NCBI GenBank assembly: GCA_002339745.1
Contig: DDKP01000124.1
Span: forward strand, 1 to 12,930
Length of the DNA stretch: 12,930 nt
Origin: Firmicutes bacterium UBA2595
Lineage (GTDB): Bacteria > Bacillota > Thermincolia > Thermincolales > UBA2595
Reading direction: 5' to 3'
Positions within the stretch are counted from its first letter, which is position 1. The number at the start of each line of letters is the position of its first letter. The notes beneath the pieces were generated by a model that was not told where the DNA came from, ran no database searches, and was given only the letters and a program-made list of their open reading frames with translations. A program made the position numbers and the translations under genes. Shown here in pieces: positions 1 through 7,891 of the stretch.

Positions 1-104
1 TATAGGTAAAGTTTATTATATACTCAGTGTGGAAAACCCGCAATACTTAAAAATAAGGAGGAATGTAATTCCTTTCGTAGAAATGATATGCATCTGAATC
101 TTGA
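1..104 (+). other. Leader region upstream of smc with orphan Shine-Dalgarno and small hairpin
   Basis: No gene can be supported here. All three + frames hit stops (TAG 3-5, TAA 7-9, TGA 95-97), so at most a short tail of an upstream gene is present. A consensus AAGGAGG (55-61) is followed one base later by ATG-TAA (63-68), with no usable reading frame at normal spacing. GGAAT-GTA-ATTCC (60-72) forms a small hairpin overlapping this site. A TATACT (19-24) could be a -10 element, but its -35 position falls at or beyond the window edge. Confidence 0.4.
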
Positions 105-119
105 ATGGAGAGGGACAAA

Positions 120-3100
120 TTGTATCTGAAGAGGCTGGAAATACAGGGATTTAAATCCCTGGCTGATAAGATGGTTTTGGAATTTAATCCAGGTATCTCT
201 GCCATCGTTGGACCTAACGGCAGTGGCAAGAGCAATATCGCTGACGCAGTCAGGTGGGTCTTAGGGGAACAGAGTGTGAAAAGCCTGCGAGGGGCTAAAA
301 TGGAAGATGTGATATTCTCGGGGAGCGATAAAAGAAAACCGGTGGGAATGGCCGAGGTATCGATTACACTGGACAACAGCGCGTACATATTCCCACTGGA
401 TTATTCCGAAATAACAGTTTCCCGCCGGGTGTACCGTTCCGGTGAAAGTGAGTTTTTAATCAATAAAACTCCCTGCCGGCTGAGAGATATCCAGGAGCTT
501 TTTATGGATACCGGCATCGGGCGTGAGGGCTATTCCATTATCGGCCAGGGGAAAATTGACGAAATACTCAGTACCAAATCCGAAGACCGCAGACAGATTA
601 TCGAAGAGGCAGCCGGGATTGTCAAGTACAAAAACCGTAAAACACAGGCCGTTAAAAAACTGGCTGAAACCGAACAGAATATGATCAGGATAAGTGATAT
701 TATAGGCGAACTGGAAGCCCAGATCGGACCTCTGCAAAGTCAATCGGAAAAGGCGCGGCAATACCTCAGCTACAAAAATGAACTTATTGACCTGGAAGTA
801 AACCTGCTAGTCAATCAGGCGGAAGAACAAAAATCAAAACTGGCAGAATTAAATAACAAGGACGAACAGTTAAAGCTTGCGCTGATACAGGCTGAGACCA
901 AAATAAGAAGCCTTGAGTCGGATATTGAAAGTCGGAAACTGGCTGCCGGCAAATTGGACGAGGAATTGGCAAGGCTGCAAAAAGACCTCTATGATACCGG
1001 CAGTTTGGTTGAAAAGAAAGAGGCGGAAGCACGGTTGGCCCGGGAGAGGCTGAAGGACATTGATGTACAAAAAGGCAGCCTGGCAGATGAAATAGCTGAA
1101 CTCAGGGAACGGGAAAAGCTTGAGAAAAACCAGTACAGGGGAGACGAGGAATCTCTTGTCAATTTGAGGGGAAAAATTAGTTCCGGAGAAAAGCGCCTTG
1201 CTGAGGCAGAAGAAAAATTAAACCGGATTGAGGCTGCTGTTTCCGAACGGCGGGTTAAAATTGAGGAGCTCAAGTCCGATGTAATTGACCTCCTTAACCA
1301 AACTGCGGGAGTAAAAAATTCGATCAATTCAGGCGAAATAGAAATGCAGGCCCTTCTGAGGCGGGTCGGCCAACTGGAAGAACAAAAAACGGCTATGGCG
1401 GGAGAGCTTCAAAATTCCCTGCGGAAGGAAAAAGAGATCAAGAACAATGCCGATCATGTTGCCCGGAGTATTGAAGCCCTTTCAGGGAGCGAAGATACTT
1501 TGGCCAACAAGGTAGTTCTTTTGAATGAACAGTTGAAAGAACTACAGGACAAACTTGTTCTGGCCCGCGAATCTTTACAGGAAAAGACTTCGAGACTTAA
1601 AGTTCTGGAGGAACTGCAGAACGAATATGAAGGGTACTACCGCGGGGTCAAAGAAGTGCTTATGGAGAGCAAGAACGAACAAAAATGCGGAAATATCTGC
1701 GGAGTTATGGCCGAACTGATTAAGGTTCCTCCCATGTATGAAACGGCTGTAGAGGTGGCTTTGGGCAGCGCGCTTCAGTTTATTGTTACGGAAACTGATG
1801 AAGACGCTAGGAAATCCATCAGTTATTTAAAGAAAAACAAAGCAGGCCGGGCTACATTCCTGCCGTTGAACACAATCCAACCGGCGGCGCGGCGCCGGGA
1901 TATCAAAGATTTCCGGGAAATCCCAAAAATTATCGGCTTGGCTTCCGATGTGGTAGAATGTGACCCAAAATATTCCAATGTAGTCGAATATCTTCTAGGC
2001 AATGTTTTAATTGTTAATGAATTGAAATATGCCGTTGAAGCTGCCCGGGTGACTAACTACAGCGTTAGAGTCGTAACCCTGGAAGGCGATATGGTTAATC
2101 CCGGGGGCTCAATGACAGGCGGGGCCTACCAACGGGCAAGGTCCAGCCTGTTGGGCCGTGTCCGGGAAATTGAAGAAAACAAGGCTGGAATTAAAACCTT
2201 GCAGGAAGAAGTTAGCGCCCTGGAGTCTGCTGTTGCAGTGTCCAGAGAAGAGCTTGACAGTAATTCCGCACAGCTAGCCGGTATACGGACGCAATTAAAT
2301 GAATTGTTTTTGGCTCGAAACTCCCTGGAAAAGGATGCTGAGATGATCATCCAGGAGAAAGACAGGATTGAGACGGCTCAAAGACTGCTTGAAGAAGAAA
2401 TCATAAACCTGACCCGAGCAATCGGAGACAACAAAAGCCGTATCGCGGACCAGAAAGTACGGCTGGCAGAATTGCTGCAAAAGGATGAGTGCATCAGAAA
2501 TAACATTGATGAAATGCAGTTACAGGTTTCGGAATTGGAAAAGGAGCGGTTTAACTGGGCAGAAACCGTAACCCGGATCAAAGTGGAACTGGCCGCCCTG
2601 TGCCAGGAGGAAATAAATTACGCCCATATAATAAACAAGGTTTCGGAAACTATAAAAGACTTGGGACTGCAGGTTGCAAGAAAAGAAAGCCAGATCAGGG
2701 AACTGGATGTCCAGGGCGAGACTCTAAAGGCTGGAGCTGCCCGGCATGAGCAGGAGATCCACGAATTAAACAAGGAAAGATGTAGGCTGGAAGACAGCCT
2801 TAACAGACTGAGAAACGAAAGGATGGCCGCGGCCACAAGTATTGGTGATAAAGAAAACGAGATAAAAAGCCTTTCCAAAGAGTTGGCTCTTATCAAGGAG
2901 CAACTGCACGCATCAGATGTCAGGAAGGCCCGTTTGGAGTTTGAGGTTGAGAACGCCTTGGCAAAACTCTCGGAAGAATTCCAGCTTTCCTATGAGGAAG
3001 CGCTGTTAAGGAAAACTGAGATAAGGAACAAGAGAGAGGTTTTCGCCCGCGTAAAGGAGCTGAAGGAATCAATCATTGCCCTGGGGAGTGTGAATGTTGG

Positions 3101-3695
3101 GGCTATTGATGAGTTTGAACGGATAAAAGAGCGTTATGGTTTTCTTAACCGCCAGTTTGCTGACCTCCAACAAGCCAAGGAGTCGCTTTATAAAGTTATT
3201 GAAGAGATGGATCAGATTATGAATAGAAGGTTTGGTGAAACCTTTGCCGATATTAATAAAAACTTTGGAGAAGTATTCAGCAGAGTATTTGGAGGAGGAA
3301 AGGCGGAACTTATCCTGAACGATGCTGACAACTTGCTGGAAAGCGGGATTGATATCTTGGCCCAGCCCCCGGGGAAAAAGACCCAGCATCTATCTCTGCT
3401 GTCGGGAGGCGAGAGGGCGCTGACCGCAATTTCCCTGTTGTTTGCCATCCTGAAAACAAAACCCAGCCCCTTCTGCGTTCTTGATGAAATCGAAGCATCC
3501 CTGGATGAAGCTAATATAGACAGGTTCGCCGGATATCTAAAGGAATTTGCCGGTGATACCCAGTTTATCGTCATTACTCACAGAAAAGGAACCATGGAAG
3601 CGGCAGATGTACTTTACGGGGTGACCATGGACGACTCAGGCGTATCCAAATTGGTTTCCATGAAACTGAGCGAGGCAGTGAGCAAAGTAAGTTAG
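120..3695 (+). CDS. smc: Chromosome segregation/condensation protein SMC
   Basis: ATPase of the bacterial condensin complex (with ScpA and ScpB), which organises and segregates the chromosome. With the start used here it has 1191 residues, normal for bacterial SMC. An N-terminal ATPase half carries Walker A GPNGSGKS (31-38). A long Glu/Lys/Leu-rich coiled coil follows, then a hinge at about 515-670 ending in the Gly-rich GGSMTGG stretch, and a returning coiled coil. The C-terminal ATPase half has the ABC signature LSGGER (1094-1099) and Walker B CVLDE with catalytic E1123. The reading frame opens at ATG 105, but I prefer TTG 120. GGAGAGG sits six bases before it, ATG 105 has no Shine-Dalgarno, and the protein then begins (M)YLKRLEIQGFKS, like Bacillus subtilis SMC. 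The frame is intact with no frameshift. In Firmicutes smc commonly lies near rnc and ftsY; ftsY is two genes downstream here. The family call is certain; the start is likely. Confidence 0.97.
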   Translation: MYLKRLEIQGFKSLADKMVLEFNPGISAIVGPNGSGKSNIADAVRWVLGEQSVKSLRGAKMEDVIFSGSDKRKPVGMAEVSITLDNSAYIFPLDYSEITVSRRVYRSGESEFLINKTPCRLRDIQELFMDTGIGREGYSIIGQGKIDEILSTKSEDRRQIIEEAAGIVKYKNRKTQAVKKLAETEQNMIRISDIIGELEAQIGPLQSQSEKARQYLSYKNELIDLEVNLLVNQAEEQKSKLAELNNKDEQLKLALIQAETKIRSLESDIESRKLAAGKLDEELARLQKDLYDTGSLVEKKEAEARLARERLKDIDVQKGSLADEIAELREREKLEKNQYRGDEESLVNLRGKISSGEKRLAEAEEKLNRIEAAVSERRVKIEELKSDVIDLLNQTAGVKNSINSGEIEMQALLRRVGQLEEQKTAMAGELQNSLRKEKEIKNNADHVARSIEALSGSEDTLANKVVLLNEQLKELQDKLVLARESLQEKTSRLKVLEELQNEYEGYYRGVKEVLMESKNEQKCGNICGVMAELIKVPPMYETAVEVALGSALQFIVTETDEDARKSISYLKKNKAGRATFLPLNTIQPAARRRDIKDFREIPKIIGLASDVVECDPKYSNVVEYLLGNVLIVNELKYAVEAARVTNYSVRVVTLEGDMVNPGGSMTGGAYQRARSSLLGRVREIEENKAGIKTLQEEVSALESAVAVSREELDSNSAQLAGIRTQLNELFLARNSLEKDAEMIIQEKDRIETAQRLLEEEIINLTRAIGDNKSRIADQKVRLAELLQKDECIRNNIDEMQLQVSELEKERFNWAETVTRIKVELAALCQEEINYAHIINKVSETIKDLGLQVARKESQIRELDVQGETLKAGAARHEQEIHELNKERCRLEDSLNRLRNERMAAATSIGDKENEIKSLSKELALIKEQLHASDVRKARLEFEVENALAKLSEEFQLSYEEALLRKTEIRNKREVFARVKELKESIIALGSVNVGAIDEFERIKERYGFLNRQFADLQQAKESLYKVIEEMDQIMNRRFGETFADINKNFGEVFSRVFGGGKAELILNDADNLLESGIDILAQPPGKKTQHLSLLSGGERALTAISLLFAILKTKPSPFCVLDEIEASLDEANIDRFAGYLKEFAGDTQFIVITHRKGTMEAADVLYGVTMDDSGVSKLVSMKLSEAVSKVS

Positions 3696-3780
3696 CGGAA
3701 GATAATTGAATATACATAAATACCCCCGGAAAAAATATCAGAGTACCATCCTATCACCAGAAACAGGGGGATTATGTATT

Positions 3781-4926
3781 GTGAGAGTGAACGGAATTGC
3801 CAGGTACATCGCCGATATGCTCGTCCAGAAGACTGTAGAACTTAGCCAGGGGCGCAATGCCGGGTGTTTTGGCTTTATCAACGAACAGGGTATTGTGGAC
3901 AAAATGACTCCTATTGTTCCCGGCGGGCTTAACGGGCTGCCCGTGAGAAAACTCCTGGACAACGTTACGGCCATGGAGGGTAAAAGCCTGATTGAAGGGC
4001 TGGAAATGCTTCCGCCAAACGCCGTACTGGTCACTACCCGGCCCGGTAAAACGGGCTTAATCACCGATGTCAGTGGGGTCGACTTTTTTGATATCCCTAT
4101 TATCGCCATAGGGGTTAAAAATCAAGAAATGGCCGGTATCGGAATTATTTACCCACAGGGAGAGTATTTCGACCTGGCCACCCAATCCGAAGAGGTTGAT
4201 TTAAAAATTCTGGCGGCCCGCACTGTTGATGAGGAGAAAGAGGTATTAAGAGACTCTACCGAACTCAGCCTTAAATACTTGCAGCTTTCATCAGGACTTG
4301 AGACAATTGATTGGCCGGAAGCGGAACCGGTCTGCCGGGTCAGCGAAGAAAAACAATTTAGTTTACCCAAGCCGGGGGTAAATTCCATTTCAGGGGAGTT
4401 TGCCGAACAACTGGTCGCCAAATCCATAGAGGTTGGACAGGGCCGGGAAGTGGCAGCCATCGGAATAGTTGATGAAAAAGGGTATATTACCCAAAAAGGC
4501 GGTATTGTCGTAGGGGGTATCGGATATGTTCCCTCTCGCATGCTGGCCTCCAGCTGTATTGACATTTCCGGCAAATCACTGCGGAAAATCTATGCCGGGA
4601 TGATTCCTCCCAACGGGGTAATCGTTCATACCCATCCGGGTGGCACAGGTGTTATGCATATCGGTGATGCCAACGCCGGCCCCGGTTCGTGGGGAAGGCC
4701 GATAGTTGCCATCGGTCATGATAGTGAAGGGGTTATAAGGGGAGCCACCGTGATTCAAGCGGTAAGGGAAGTATACGATCTTGCCGACGAGGACGAGGAT
4801 CTTGGGTTGAAATTTTTTGAAGCCGCTACCCCGGAAGAAGAGTCAGAGATACGCAACCGCAAGTTTGGCGTGGCCCAGGAGTATACTAATTTGTGTATAC
4901 CGATTGAGATAAGGGGCCAATTATGA
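3781..4926 (+). CDS. Tandem JAB/JAMM-like two-domain protein, N-terminal copy degenerate
   Basis: I do not recognise a named family. Two homologous halves of about 150 residues share the pattern QGR-x-(10)-G-x(n)-PGG-(V/L)-x-G and a later PPN-x-V-(I/L)-V block. The C-terminal half has a JAMM metalloprotease-like ligand set: E223 in GREVAAIG, then H283-T-H285-P followed by H293-x2-D296. That is the HxH-x7-(S/T)-x2-D spacing with His at the Ser position. In the N-terminal half the same positions are N26, T85, R87, T95 and S98, so it should not bind zinc. No signal peptide or membrane segment is visible, which suggests a cytoplasmic protein. It follows smc and precedes a hairpin before ftsY. The frame is also open from TTG 3706 (406 residues), but those 25 codons lie outside the repeat and have a low-GC third position. 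GTG 3781 starts at the domain edge, with AGGGGG ten bases upstream. A protease or deubiquitinase-like activity would be a guess. Confidence 0.8.
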   Translation: MRVNGIARYIADMLVQKTVELSQGRNAGCFGFINEQGIVDKMTPIVPGGLNGLPVRKLLDNVTAMEGKSLIEGLEMLPPNAVLVTTRPGKTGLITDVSGVDFFDIPIIAIGVKNQEMAGIGIIYPQGEYFDLATQSEEVDLKILAARTVDEEKEVLRDSTELSLKYLQLSSGLETIDWPEAEPVCRVSEEKQFSLPKPGVNSISGEFAEQLVAKSIEVGQGREVAAIGIVDEKGYITQKGGIVVGGIGYVPSRMLASSCIDISGKSLRKIYAGMIPPNGVIVHTHPGGTGVMHIGDANAGPGSWGRPIVAIGHDSEGVIRGATVIQAVREVYDLADEDEDLGLKFFEAATPEEESEIRNRKFGVAQEYTNLCIPIEIRGQL

Positions 4927-4935
4927 TACAATATG

Positions 4936-4968
4936 AGGGTTAAGGTATTCCTTAACCCTTAAATTTTT
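4936..4968 (+). terminator. Putative Rho-independent terminator between the JAMM-like gene and ftsY
   Basis: A perfect 10-bp inverted repeat, AGGGTTAAGG (4936-4945) and CCTTAACCCT (4950-4959), encloses a TATT loop and is followed by TAAATTTTT. The stem starts ten bases after the stop codon of the upstream gene. The T-run begins four bases after the stem and the stem is AT-rich, so termination may be partial. It would separate the smc unit from ftsY. Confidence 0.65.
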
Positions 4969-5044
4969 AGTATTTTTGCCGGCAAAAGAAATACAGTGTT
5001 AGTTAAAATTACATTAAAAAGCATTAGAAGGAGAGTAGTGAAAA

Positions 5045-5956
5045 GTGGGCTTTTTTTCCATGTTACGGGAAGGTTTGACCAAGACCAGGCAGGGTTTTGT
5101 CAGTAAAATAGAAAACCTTGTCAGTGGCAGCAAAAAGATTGATGACGGGCTTTTCGAAGAAATTGAAGAACTGCTGATCCAGGCCGACGTGGGTGTGAAC
5201 ACCGCAGTGGAACTGGTTGAAAGGCTCAGAAAGACAGTTAAAGAAAAAAAAATAGAAGATGCATCTGAACTGAAAGATGTGTTAAAAGAGCAGATCAAAA
5301 AAATCATGGGAGAAGAAAAATACTTGTTAAATCTCGAAAACAAGCCCTCGGTGTTGGTGGTCATCGGTGTGAATGGAGTTGGCAAAACCACGACCATAGG
5401 AAAGCTCGCTCACAACCTCAAATTGGAAGGCAAGAAGGTCTTGCTGGCTGCCGGGGATACATTCCGGGCGGCAGCCGTTGACCAGTTGGAAATATGGGGG
5501 AAGCGTGTCGGCTGCGATGTCATCAAACATAAAGAGGGAGCCGACCCAGCGGCGGTGGTTTATGATGCTGTCCAGGCCGCTAAGGCCAGGGAGTCTGACG
5601 TACTGATTATCGATACGGCCGGAAGGCTTCATACCAAGACCAACCTGATGGAGGAACTGAAAAAGGTATTCCGGGTTATATCAAGGGTATTGCCTGGAGC
5701 CCCGCATGAGGTCCTGCTGGTGCTGGATGCCGCTACCGGCCAGAACGCTATCAGTCAGGCCAGGCTCTTTACCGAGGCTGTCGGGGTAACAGGGATAGCC
5801 CTTACAAAGCTGGACGGAACGGCAAAGGGCGGGGTAGTGATCGGTATAAAAACCGAACTTGACATTCCGGTCAAGTTCGTAGGTATAGGCGAGAAGATAG
5901 ATGATTTGAAAGAATTCAGTCCGGCCGATTTTGTTGAGGCTCTTTTTGAAAATTAA
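5045..5956 (+). CDS. ftsY: Signal recognition particle receptor FtsY (SRP GTPase)
   Basis: Receptor GTPase that docks the signal recognition particle with its ribosome-nascent chain at the membrane for co-translational insertion. The 303-residue protein is essentially only the N and G domains, with a very short N-terminal amphipathic stretch and no long acidic A domain, as in Firmicutes. The N domain includes the LIQADVGV helix end. G-domain motifs in order are G1 GVNGVGKTTT (108-117), the DTFRAAA insertion-box region, G3 DTAGR (190-194), the ATGQNA segment and G4 TKLDG (254-258), then the C-terminal GIGEKIDDLKEF element. The start is GTG 5045, with AGAAGGAG ending eleven bases upstream; ATG 5060 is an unlikely alternative. 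It lies two genes after smc, and the expected partner ffh is not in the window. Only 20 bases without a terminator-like hairpin separate it from the salvage genes, so read-through into them is possible. Confidence 0.97.
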   Translation: MGFFSMLREGLTKTRQGFVSKIENLVSGSKKIDDGLFEEIEELLIQADVGVNTAVELVERLRKTVKEKKIEDASELKDVLKEQIKKIMGEEKYLLNLENKPSVLVVIGVNGVGKTTTIGKLAHNLKLEGKKVLLAAGDTFRAAAVDQLEIWGKRVGCDVIKHKEGADPAAVVYDAVQAAKARESDVLIIDTAGRLHTKTNLMEELKKVFRVISRVLPGAPHEVLLVLDAATGQNAISQARLFTEAVGVTGIALTKLDGTAKGGVVIGIKTELDIPVKFVGIGEKIDDLKEFSPADFVEALFEN

Positions 5957-5976
5957 CGCGTATCGGGGGTTTAAAG

Positions 5977-6774
5977 ATGTTTACTGTCGGAATAATTGGC
6001 GGGACAGGCCTGTATGACCCAAAGATCCTGTCTTCCGTTTCTGAAGAATATGTACGGACCGACTTTGGGATGGTCAAGGTTAAGACCGGAGAATACAACG
6101 GAATACCGGTAGCCTTCCTTCCCAGACATGGAGAGGACCATGCCGTTCCTCCCCATAAAGTCAATTACAGGGGCAACATCATGGCCTTAAAAAAACTTGG
6201 TGTGGAAAGAATACTGGCAACCGGGGCTGTTGGTTCTCTCAACCTTGAAATGGGACCGGGCGAATTTATCCTGGTAGACCAGTTTATAGATTACACAAAA
6301 AACAGGGTGCAAACCTTTTATGAAGAGGGGGAGAAGGGCGTGGTGCACATTGACATGACCAATCCTTACTGCCCCGAATTAAGGAAGGTGCTCACCGAGG
6401 CTGCCAAAGCCTTAAACATGCCTGTCAGGGCTAAGGGGACCTATGTGTGCACAGAGGGGCCGCGTTTTGAGACCCCGGCCGAAATAAAGATGTACAGCGC
6501 TTTGGGAGGGGACCTGGTGGGGATGACCAGTGTTCCTGAGGTAGTGCTGGCCCGCGAAGCCGAGATATGTTACGCGACTGTCGCAATGGTAACCAACTTT
6601 GCTGCCGGTATCTCTCCTACTCCCTTAACCCATGCTGAAGTGCTGGAGGCCATGAGAAAAAATAACGAAAACCTGAAAAAGCTGCTGGTTAAGGCTATTG
6701 AAATAATGCCTCGGGAACGGAACTGCGAGTGTCTGTGCGCCCTTAAGGAACTTGGTTCCCTCGGGCAAGGTTAA
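5977..6774 (+). CDS. mtnP: S-methyl-5'-thioadenosine phosphorylase family; probable 6-oxopurine (MTI-type) nucleoside phosphorylase
   Basis: Trimeric purine nucleoside phosphorylase family, 265 residues. It cleaves a 5'-modified purine nucleoside with phosphate to free base and 5-methylthioribose-1-phosphate or 5-deoxyribose-1-phosphate. Visible motifs are the phosphate loop GGTGLYD (8-14), PRHGEDH, the NYRGNI segment, EGPRFET and MTSVPEVVLARE. The purine-pocket motif is T206-N207-F208-A209-A210-G. From memory, human MTA phosphorylase has Asp220 and Asp222 at the N207 and A209 positions, reading the adenine amino group, while enzymes for hypoxanthine-type bases (Pseudomonas MTI phosphorylase, human PNP) have Asn. 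I therefore infer preference for methylthioinosine or 5'-deoxyinosine, which fits mtaD in the same gene run. ATG 5977 has GGGGG seven bases upstream, a modest ribosome binding site. It is the first salvage gene, 20 bases after ftsY. The family is secure; the specificity is inferred. Confidence 0.93.
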   Translation: MFTVGIIGGTGLYDPKILSSVSEEYVRTDFGMVKVKTGEYNGIPVAFLPRHGEDHAVPPHKVNYRGNIMALKKLGVERILATGAVGSLNLEMGPGEFILVDQFIDYTKNRVQTFYEEGEKGVVHIDMTNPYCPELRKVLTEAAKALNMPVRAKGTYVCTEGPRFETPAEIKMYSALGGDLVGMTSVPEVVLAREAEICYATVAMVTNFAAGISPTPLTHAEVLEAMRKNNENLKKLLVKAIEIMPRERNCECLCALKELGSLGQG

Positions 6775-6791
6775 GGTTAATATATATAAAG

Positions 6792-6797
6792 TATAAT
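6792..6797 (+). promoter_or_regulatory. Possible -10 element upstream of mtnA
   Basis: The 56-base gap between mtnP and mtnA is strikingly AT-rich and contains an exact TATAAT hexamer 34 bases before the mtnA ATG. No convincing TTGACA-like -35 lies 16-18 bases upstream; GGTTAA is the best available. Such a sequence also arises by chance in AT-rich DNA, so this is only a possible internal promoter. Confidence 0.22.
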
Positions 6798-6830
6798 ATA
6801 AATTTTAAATCTGAAATAAAGGTGTATTTC

Positions 6831-7874
6831 ATGAAAACAATGGATTGGCAGGACGGATGCCTGGTTCTCCTGGATCAGACAAGGCTGCCGGGAGAGATAA
6901 TATATATCAGATGCGAAAAACCGGAAGAAGTGGCGGAAGCCATCAAGACCATGAGGGTTAGAGGGGCCCCGGCTATCGGTGCGGCCGCCGCTTATGGGAT
7001 GGCTCTGGGAGCCCTGCAGCAAAAGACTGGTGACAGGGAACAATTTATGAAAAGGCTTCAGGACATCTATGATCTCCTGGCAGCAACCAGGCCTACTGCC
7101 GTAAATCTTTTTTGGGCTCTTAACAGAATGATGAAAGTTGCTGAGGATGCGGATACCGGCGACGTTTCGGAAATCAAAGAACTGCTTCTCACTGAAGCCC
7201 ATAATATATTATTGGAAGACATTGAAATGAACCGGAGAATCGGTAAGTATGGAAATTCCCTGATTCCTTATCGGGCCAGAATATTAACCCACTGCAATGC
7301 CGGCGCTCTCGCTACAGGCGGGTACGGCACCGCTCTCGGCGTCATCAGGGCTGCTCATGAAGCAGGCAAACAGGTTGAGGTATGGGCTGACGAAACTCGG
7401 CCGCTGCTACAGGGGGCGCGCCTTACCGCATGGGAACTGATGCAGGACAACATACCGGTAACATTGATTACCGACAGCATGGCCGGGTACCTTATGAAAA
7501 ATGGCCAAATTGACCTGGCAGTTGTGGGGGCGGACAGGATTACCGGCAATGGCGATGTGGCCAATAAAATAGGGACTTATACCGTAGCCGTTATGTGCCG
7601 GGAACACGGTATCCCGTTTTATGTAGCCGCTCCTGTCTCAACCATTGACATGAACCTGGCAAGCGGGGACGAAATCCTGATAGAAGAAAGAGAATCGTCA
7701 GAAGTAACAAACTTATACGGCAGGGAAATAGCTCCCAGCGGTGTCAGGGTATTTAACCCGGCCTTTGATGTAACACCTAACTACCTTGTAACGGCAATCA
7801 TTACCGACCGGGGCATCATAAGGCCGCCTTATGAGGAAAACCTGGGAAAATTATTCTTGGATAGTGATAAGTGA
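6831..7874 (+). CDS. mtnA: S-methyl-5-thioribose-1-phosphate isomerase
   Basis: Converts 5-methylthioribose-1-phosphate to 5-methylthioribulose-1-phosphate. Homologues in the DHAP shunt also convert 5-deoxyribose-1-phosphate to 5-deoxyribulose-1-phosphate. The 347 residues match the usual length of this eIF2B-like sugar phosphate isomerase family. Family motifs are RGAPAIG (44-50), CNAGALAT with the catalytic cysteine C155, ETRPLLQGARLTAWEL, DSMAG, and GADRITGNGDVANKIGTY with catalytic D235. The C-terminus ends in the typical FNPAFDVTPNYL and ITDRGI segments. The frame is open from GTG 6822, but that codon lies inside the AAAGGTG ribosome binding site (6818-6824), which is six bases before ATG 6831, so I use the ATG. 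It takes the sugar phosphate released by the preceding mtnP and should feed the class II aldolase downstream. It ends 17 bases before the ahcY start. Confidence 0.97.
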   Translation: MKTMDWQDGCLVLLDQTRLPGEIIYIRCEKPEEVAEAIKTMRVRGAPAIGAAAAYGMALGALQQKTGDREQFMKRLQDIYDLLAATRPTAVNLFWALNRMMKVAEDADTGDVSEIKELLLTEAHNILLEDIEMNRRIGKYGNSLIPYRARILTHCNAGALATGGYGTALGVIRAAHEAGKQVEVWADETRPLLQGARLTAWELMQDNIPVTLITDSMAGYLMKNGQIDLAVVGADRITGNGDVANKIGTYTVAVMCREHGIPFYVAAPVSTIDMNLASGDEILIEERESSEVTNLYGREIAPSGVRVFNPAFDVTPNYLVTAIITDRGIIRPPYEENLGKLFLDSDK

Positions 7875-7891
7875 TTAGAGGAGGTTTCATT

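Noticed and set aside
1881..1898. GC-rich inverted repeat CCGGCG...CGCCGG inside smc
   Set aside because: It falls in coding sequence for a run of Ala and Arg residues at the hinge and has no T-run; it is explained by codon choice.
4969..5044. Promoter for ftsY (TTGCCG at 4976 and TAAAAT at 5004)
   Set aside because: The spacing between the two hexamers is 22 bases, too long for a standard promoter, and other pairings are poor. A promoter is expected after the hairpin but cannot be located with confidence.
5957..5976. SAM- or SAH-sensing riboswitch ahead of the salvage operon
   Set aside because: The gap before mtnP is only 20 bases, too short for a riboswitch, and no aptamer-like structure precedes it.
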